Assembly: GCF_025231485.1 (NCBI RefSeq)
Contig: NZ_CP104003.1
Span: 3,286,001 to 3,350,000, forward strand
Direction of reading: 5' to 3'
Length of the DNA: 64,000 nt
Origin: Salinirubellus salinus
GTDB taxonomy: Archaea > Halobacteriota > Halobacteria > Halobacteriales > Haloarculaceae
Shown: piece by piece, positions 60,710-64,000 of the stretch
Numbering within the stretch: position 1 is the stretch's first letter
Layout: each line of letters starts with the position of its first letter
Program-made: the position numbers and the translations under genes
The notes under the pieces: generated by a model
The model's database searches: none
Told to the model about the DNA's origin: nothing
What the model saw: only the letters and a program-made list of their open reading frames with translations

Positions 60710-60832
60710 GTCCGGGCGCGAACACCGGACTCGCTCGGCTGCCCAGTTCCGGGATAAACTGCCGGGCATCGACTGGACAACCGCTTTGGCCGGTCGAACG
60801 AAACACGAGTCGACTTCACGGTTCCACTTCGA

Positions 60833-62425
60833 ATGTCAGGACGAACGACGCGTCTCCGGACGGTAGTGCTGGCCACGCTCTGTGTCCTCAGCCTGCTCGC
60901 CGCCCCGACGACAGCCGTGGCGACGCCGGAGAACCCGTTCGACGGCGACAGCACCGACGGGACGAGTTCCGAGGGCGGCCTCGGTGACGCGCTGGACGGT
61001 TCCGACGACACCTCCTCGAGCGACGGCGGCGGCGCGGGCGACGCCACGTCGGCCGACGGCGACGATGCTACGTCGGACACCGACTCGGACGACGGGACGA
61101 GTTCCGACGACGGCGCGGACGGGGACGATGACTCCGCGACGCTCCCCGGAGCCGAGGACGACTCGCTGCTCCGCTCGACGCTGGCGACGAGCGTGAACAC
61201 GACGGTCGGGACGGCGACCGACACCGTCGCGGCGACGACGGATGCGGGCGACAGGCCGGACTGGTCGTCGCTCGACGACCGGGCCGACGGCTCCGGGACC
61301 GACGGGACGACGGCCACCGACCCCACCGGGGCGTCGGCGCTGTCCGACACGGGAGCGTCCCCGGCGCTCGGCACCGACTGGTCCGAGGTCTCGCTCTCCG
61401 AGTCGACCGAGCGTAGGACGGACGGGACGCAGACCCTCTCTGGTGCTCTCTCCGGGGCCGTATCCGGCGCTACGGACGGCGTGGTGACCGGGCTGACGGC
61501 CGTCGTCGACGCCGAGTCCGTCGCGGTGACCACGACCGGTTCGGTGCCGGCCGGCACCGACGGGGCCGCGCCACCGGTCGACGTCGACGCGCCGTCCGCC
61601 GGCCCGGCCGAGGCGCCGGCAGAGACGCCTGTGCGATCCGCACTCGTCCCCGCCGACGGGCTCGTCGACACCGGTGCAGGACTGGGTGCGGCCGGTTCCG
61701 GGACGCCGCTTCCGGCCGACTCGAGTCCGGTGACCGGGTTCGCGGTCGGGCTCGGGGGTGTCGCGGCGCTCGCCGCCGTCAGGCAGGGGCTGTTCGCGAC
61801 GGCCGGCACCGGTGCCGTCACGACGGTCTCGACGGTGGCGGCGAGCGTCGCGCCGGCGCTGCCGGGTCGCTCCACCGCGCTGGAGCGACTGGTCCGGATG
61901 CTCACTGCGTTCCGCTACTCGCGCTACGACGACTCCGACCCGCTGGAACACGAGGCTCGCGCCGACGTGTTCGACGTCGTCCAGGAGACGCCCGGCACGT
62001 ACCTCTCGGAGGTGGCCGAGCGCGCCGACCTCCCGCTGTCGACGGTCCGCCACCACGTCCGCGTGCTGGAGCGCGAGGAACTGCTGATGGGCGCGAAGGT
62101 GCGCGGCAAGCGCCGGTTCTACCCAGCCTACTCCAGCGACATCGAACTAGCGGCGGCACTCAACGACGACGCCACGGCCGTCGTCCTCGACGCGCTCTCG
62201 CGGCTGGGTGGCGCCTCGGTGTCGGAACTCGCCGACGAGCTGGAGCGGCACCCCTCGACCGTGACCCACCACCTCCAGCGGCTGGAGGAGGACGGCCTCG
62301 TCGTCCGCGAGCGCGAGGGACGTGCGGTCGTCAACCGCCTCTCGGCGCAGACACGGGCCGCGCTCGACCCGGAGACGGAGGCCACCGCCACCGCCGAGGC
62401 GTCCGGCGTCGTCGCGAGCGACTGA
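60833..62425 (+). CDS. Membrane-anchored protein with two winged-helix domains
   Basis: The 530-aa protein has a signal or anchor helix (residues 8-28), then about 260 residues of Asp/Ser/Thr/Gly/Ala low complexity that would lie outside the cell. A membrane segment follows (about 298-320, VTGFAVGLGGVAALAAV), then two cytoplasmic winged helices: YLSEVAERADLPLSTVRHHVRVLE (about 385-425) and SVSELADELERHPSTVTHHLQRLE (about 465-500), each with a basic wing. A surface sensor coupled to DNA binding without a kinase is suggested. It is the downstream neighbour of two exported proteases, which might process its outer part. Inferred only. Confidence 0.82.
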   Translation: MSGRTTRLRTVVLATLCVLSLLAAPTTAVATPENPFDGDSTDGTSSEGGLGDALDGSDDTSSSDGGGAGDATSADGDDATSDTDSDDGTSSDDGADGDDDSATLPGAEDDSLLRSTLATSVNTTVGTATDTVAATTDAGDRPDWSSLDDRADGSGTDGTTATDPTGASALSDTGASPALGTDWSEVSLSESTERRTDGTQTLSGALSGAVSGATDGVVTGLTAVVDAESVAVTTTGSVPAGTDGAAPPVDVDAPSAGPAEAPAETPVRSALVPADGLVDTGAGLGAAGSGTPLPADSSPVTGFAVGLGGVAALAAVRQGLFATAGTGAVTTVSTVAASVAPALPGRSTALERLVRMLTAFRYSRYDDSDPLEHEARADVFDVVQETPGTYLSEVAERADLPLSTVRHHVRVLEREELLMGAKVRGKRRFYPAYSSDIELAAALNDDATAVVLDALSRLGGASVSELADELERHPSTVTHHLQRLEEDGLVVREREGRAVVNRLSAQTRAALDPETEATATAEASGVVASD

Positions 62426-62476
62426 CCCGTTCACCGCAAACGCCCCGTTTTTGCGCGGTCGGCCACTACGCTCGGT

Positions 62477-63394
62477 ATGAGTCAGTGGACCGTCGCGGAC
62501 GCCCCCGACCAGTCCGGCCGGGTCGCCGTCGTCACCGGCGCGAACAGCGGCCTCGGGTACGAGGTGACGAAGGGACTGGCCGACCTCGGCGCCGAGGTGG
62601 TCATGGCCTGTCGGAGCATCGACCGCGGTGAGTCGGCGCGACGCGACCTCGAACGCGAGGTGCCGGGCGCCTCGCTCTCCGTGCTCGAACTCGACCTCGC
62701 CGACCTCGACTCCGTCGCGGCGTTCGCCGACGCGTTCCGCGAGGCGCACGACGACCTCCACCTGCTGGTGAACAACGCGGGCGTGATGGCGCTCCCGCGG
62801 CGTGAGACGGCCGACGGCTTCGAGATGCAGTTCGGCACGAACCACCTCGGCCACTTCGCGCTGACCGGTCACCTCCTGCCGGCCATCGAGGGGGCCGACG
62901 AGCCGCGGGTGGCGACGATGTCCTCGGGCATCCACGAACGGGGCCACATCGACTTCGACGACCTGCAGCGCGAACGCGACTACGACAAGTGGGCGGCCTA
63001 CGGCCAGTCGAAACTGGCGAACCTGCTGTTCGCGTACGAACTCGACCGGCGCGCCGACGCCGTGCTGAGCGTCGGTGCGCACCCCGGGTACGCGGCGACG
63101 AACCTCCAGACCGCTGGCCCGGAGATGGCCGGGAGCACCGTCCGGAAGGTGGCGATGGAGGCGGCCAACGCCGTCTTCGCACAGGACGCCGACGACGGGG
63201 CACTCCCGATGCTCTACGCGCTGACGATGCCGGACGTCCGCGGCGGCGAGTACTACGGTCCCGGCGGGTTCATGGGGATGCGCGGCGGCCCGGAGCGCCA
63301 GCGCTCCAGCGAGCGCTCGTACGACCGCGAGACCGCCCGCAGACTGTGGGCCGTGAGCGAGGACCTGACCGGCGTCTCCTACCTCTCGAGGTAA
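62477..63394 (+). CDS. Short-chain dehydrogenase/reductase
   Basis: The 305-aa Rossmann protein has cofactor motif TGANSGLGYE, the NNAG motif (LLVNNAGVM), the active-site Ser in ATMSSGIHERG and the YGQSK catalytic Tyr-Lys pair. The C-terminal extension of about 60 residues includes GGEYYGPGGFMGMRGGPE, typical of retinol-dehydrogenase-like SDRs. The substrate is unknown. It uses NAD(P)H to reduce a carbonyl or oxidise an alcohol. The ATG lies 51 bp after the HTH gene. Confidence 0.92.
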   Translation: MSQWTVADAPDQSGRVAVVTGANSGLGYEVTKGLADLGAEVVMACRSIDRGESARRDLEREVPGASLSVLELDLADLDSVAAFADAFREAHDDLHLLVNNAGVMALPRRETADGFEMQFGTNHLGHFALTGHLLPAIEGADEPRVATMSSGIHERGHIDFDDLQRERDYDKWAAYGQSKLANLLFAYELDRRADAVLSVGAHPGYAATNLQTAGPEMAGSTVRKVAMEAANAVFAQDADDGALPMLYALTMPDVRGGEYYGPGGFMGMRGGPERQRSSERSYDRETARRLWAVSEDLTGVSYLSR

Positions 63395-63454
63395 CGTCCA
63401 CCGCCGATTTCCGGTGGCAGAGGGCCTTTGCACCGCGCGCCGGAACCTCGGGCC

Positions 63455-64000
63455 ATGTCGACCCTGCAGACCGACGCGGACGTCGACGTCCTCGAGGAAC
63501 TGGCCAGCCTTCCGTCGTTCTTCCACCAGACCGTCTCGCCCGATGGCTCGAAGGTGGCGTACTACTACGACGGCACCGGCCGGAACGAACTCTACGTCCA
63601 GGACCTGACGACCGGCGAGCGCGAGCGGTGGAGCGACGGCGACGTCCCCCGGGACGCCACCTGGCACCTGAAGTGGGGCGGGAACGACGAGGTGTTCGTC
63701 CACGTGGACGACGACGGCAACGAGCAGAACGACGTCCACGTCCTCACGGCCGACGGCGAGGTCGAACCGGTCGTCGAGATGGACGGACAGGTCGCGCTGG
63801 CCGACGTGACCGCCGACGGCGAGCGACTGCTGCTGGCGTCCTCGCGCGACGGCCAGATGAACCTCTACGTCCACGACCGGAACGGGGGCGATGGGGGCGA
63901 GACGGAGAAGGTGACCGAGTACGAGCGGGCGGTCGGGGCGGCCTGCTTCTCCCCCGACGGCGAGCGCATCGCCTACGCCACGAACGAGACGGACGTCTAC
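63455..64000 (+). CDS. S9-type peptidase, N-terminal beta-propeller (partial)
   Basis: The frame from ATG 63455 stays open to the end of the window (182 codons). It encodes repeated TolB-like WD-propeller blades (FHQTVSPDGSKVAYYYDGTG, DVTADGERLLLASSRDGQMN, CFSPDGERIAYATNE). This is the usual N-terminal half of prolyl oligopeptidase/acylaminoacyl-peptidase (S9) proteins. The catalytic alpha/beta hydrolase part would lie beyond the edge, so activity is not shown here. Confidence 0.8.
   Translation, partial: MSTLQTDADVDVLEELASLPSFFHQTVSPDGSKVAYYYDGTGRNELYVQDLTTGERERWSDGDVPRDATWHLKWGGNDEVFVHVDDDGNEQNDVHVLTADGEVEPVVEMDGQVALADVTADGERLLLASSRDGQMNLYVHDRNGGDGGETEKVTEYERAVGAACFSPDGERIAYATNETDVY

Overview
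The window comes from a halophilic archaeon (class Halobacteria). The evidence is the roughly 70% GC content, the very acidic predicted proteins, many twin-arginine (TAT) signal peptides and lipoboxes, leaderless or near-leaderless TATA promoters, a halocyanin-type copper protein, archaeal initiation factors (aIF2-beta, aSUI1), coenzyme F420 genes (CofE and a Mer-like reductase), and many small protein families known only from haloarchaea (DUF5790, DUF5809, DUF5810, Hvo_1808 family). The genus cannot be fixed from the sequence alone. Most of the window looks like core chromosome.

Layout. 1-10 kb: NOG1 GTPase, a SIMPL lipoprotein, a DUF389 membrane protein, a beta-helix TAT lipoprotein, EngB GTPase, a DUF3179 lipoprotein, an alpha/beta hydrolase and a Bat-type HTH regulator. 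10.4-12.5 kb: an AT-richer, CTAG-rich two-gene island (winged-helix regulator plus nucleotidyltransferase with a 4-nt overlap). A 14/16-bp palindrome flanks its TATA box, and the island sits between two 47-bp imperfect direct repeats. It is the best candidate for an accessory system here, resembling an AbiE-like toxin-antitoxin or defence unit. 12.6-14.2 kb: a secreted protein with an Asp-rich repeat tail. 14.3-20.8 kb: methyltransferase, Nudix-eIF2B-like fusion, phosphodiesterase, aconitase, RimI, a small winged-helix protein and tRNA-Val(UAC).

20.9-30 kb: divergent Dpp-type permeases, a DUF192 protein, an ABC exporter, a frameshifted TAT lipoprotein, creatininase-family hydrolase, an HTH regulator and an FAD oxidase. 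30-40.4 kb: an iron-type ABC substrate-binding lipoprotein preceded by two DtxR-like palindromes, several small membrane proteins, MptD, aIF2-beta, and three tandem Hvo_1808-family surface proteins that all keep an HExxH motif. 40.4-44.6 kb: a tightly overlapped DUF5810-DUF5809-membrane-Nudix operon and a CofE/Mer F420 pair. 44.8-48.2 kb: a zinc-ribbon protein, two related four- to six-helix membrane proteins on either side of a zinc-ribbon HTH regulator, and a halocyanin.

48.4-64 kb: a MoxR-DUF58-transglutaminase operon, aSUI1, a divergent Bat-like regulator/P450 pair, rhodanese, a dUTPase-family protein, two adjacent TAT-exported subtilases (the second with a domain inserted in its catalytic core), a membrane-anchored double-HTH regulator, an SDR enzyme and the 5' part of an S9-type peptidase running off the window. 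No rRNA, no CRISPR array and no recognisable transposase were seen.
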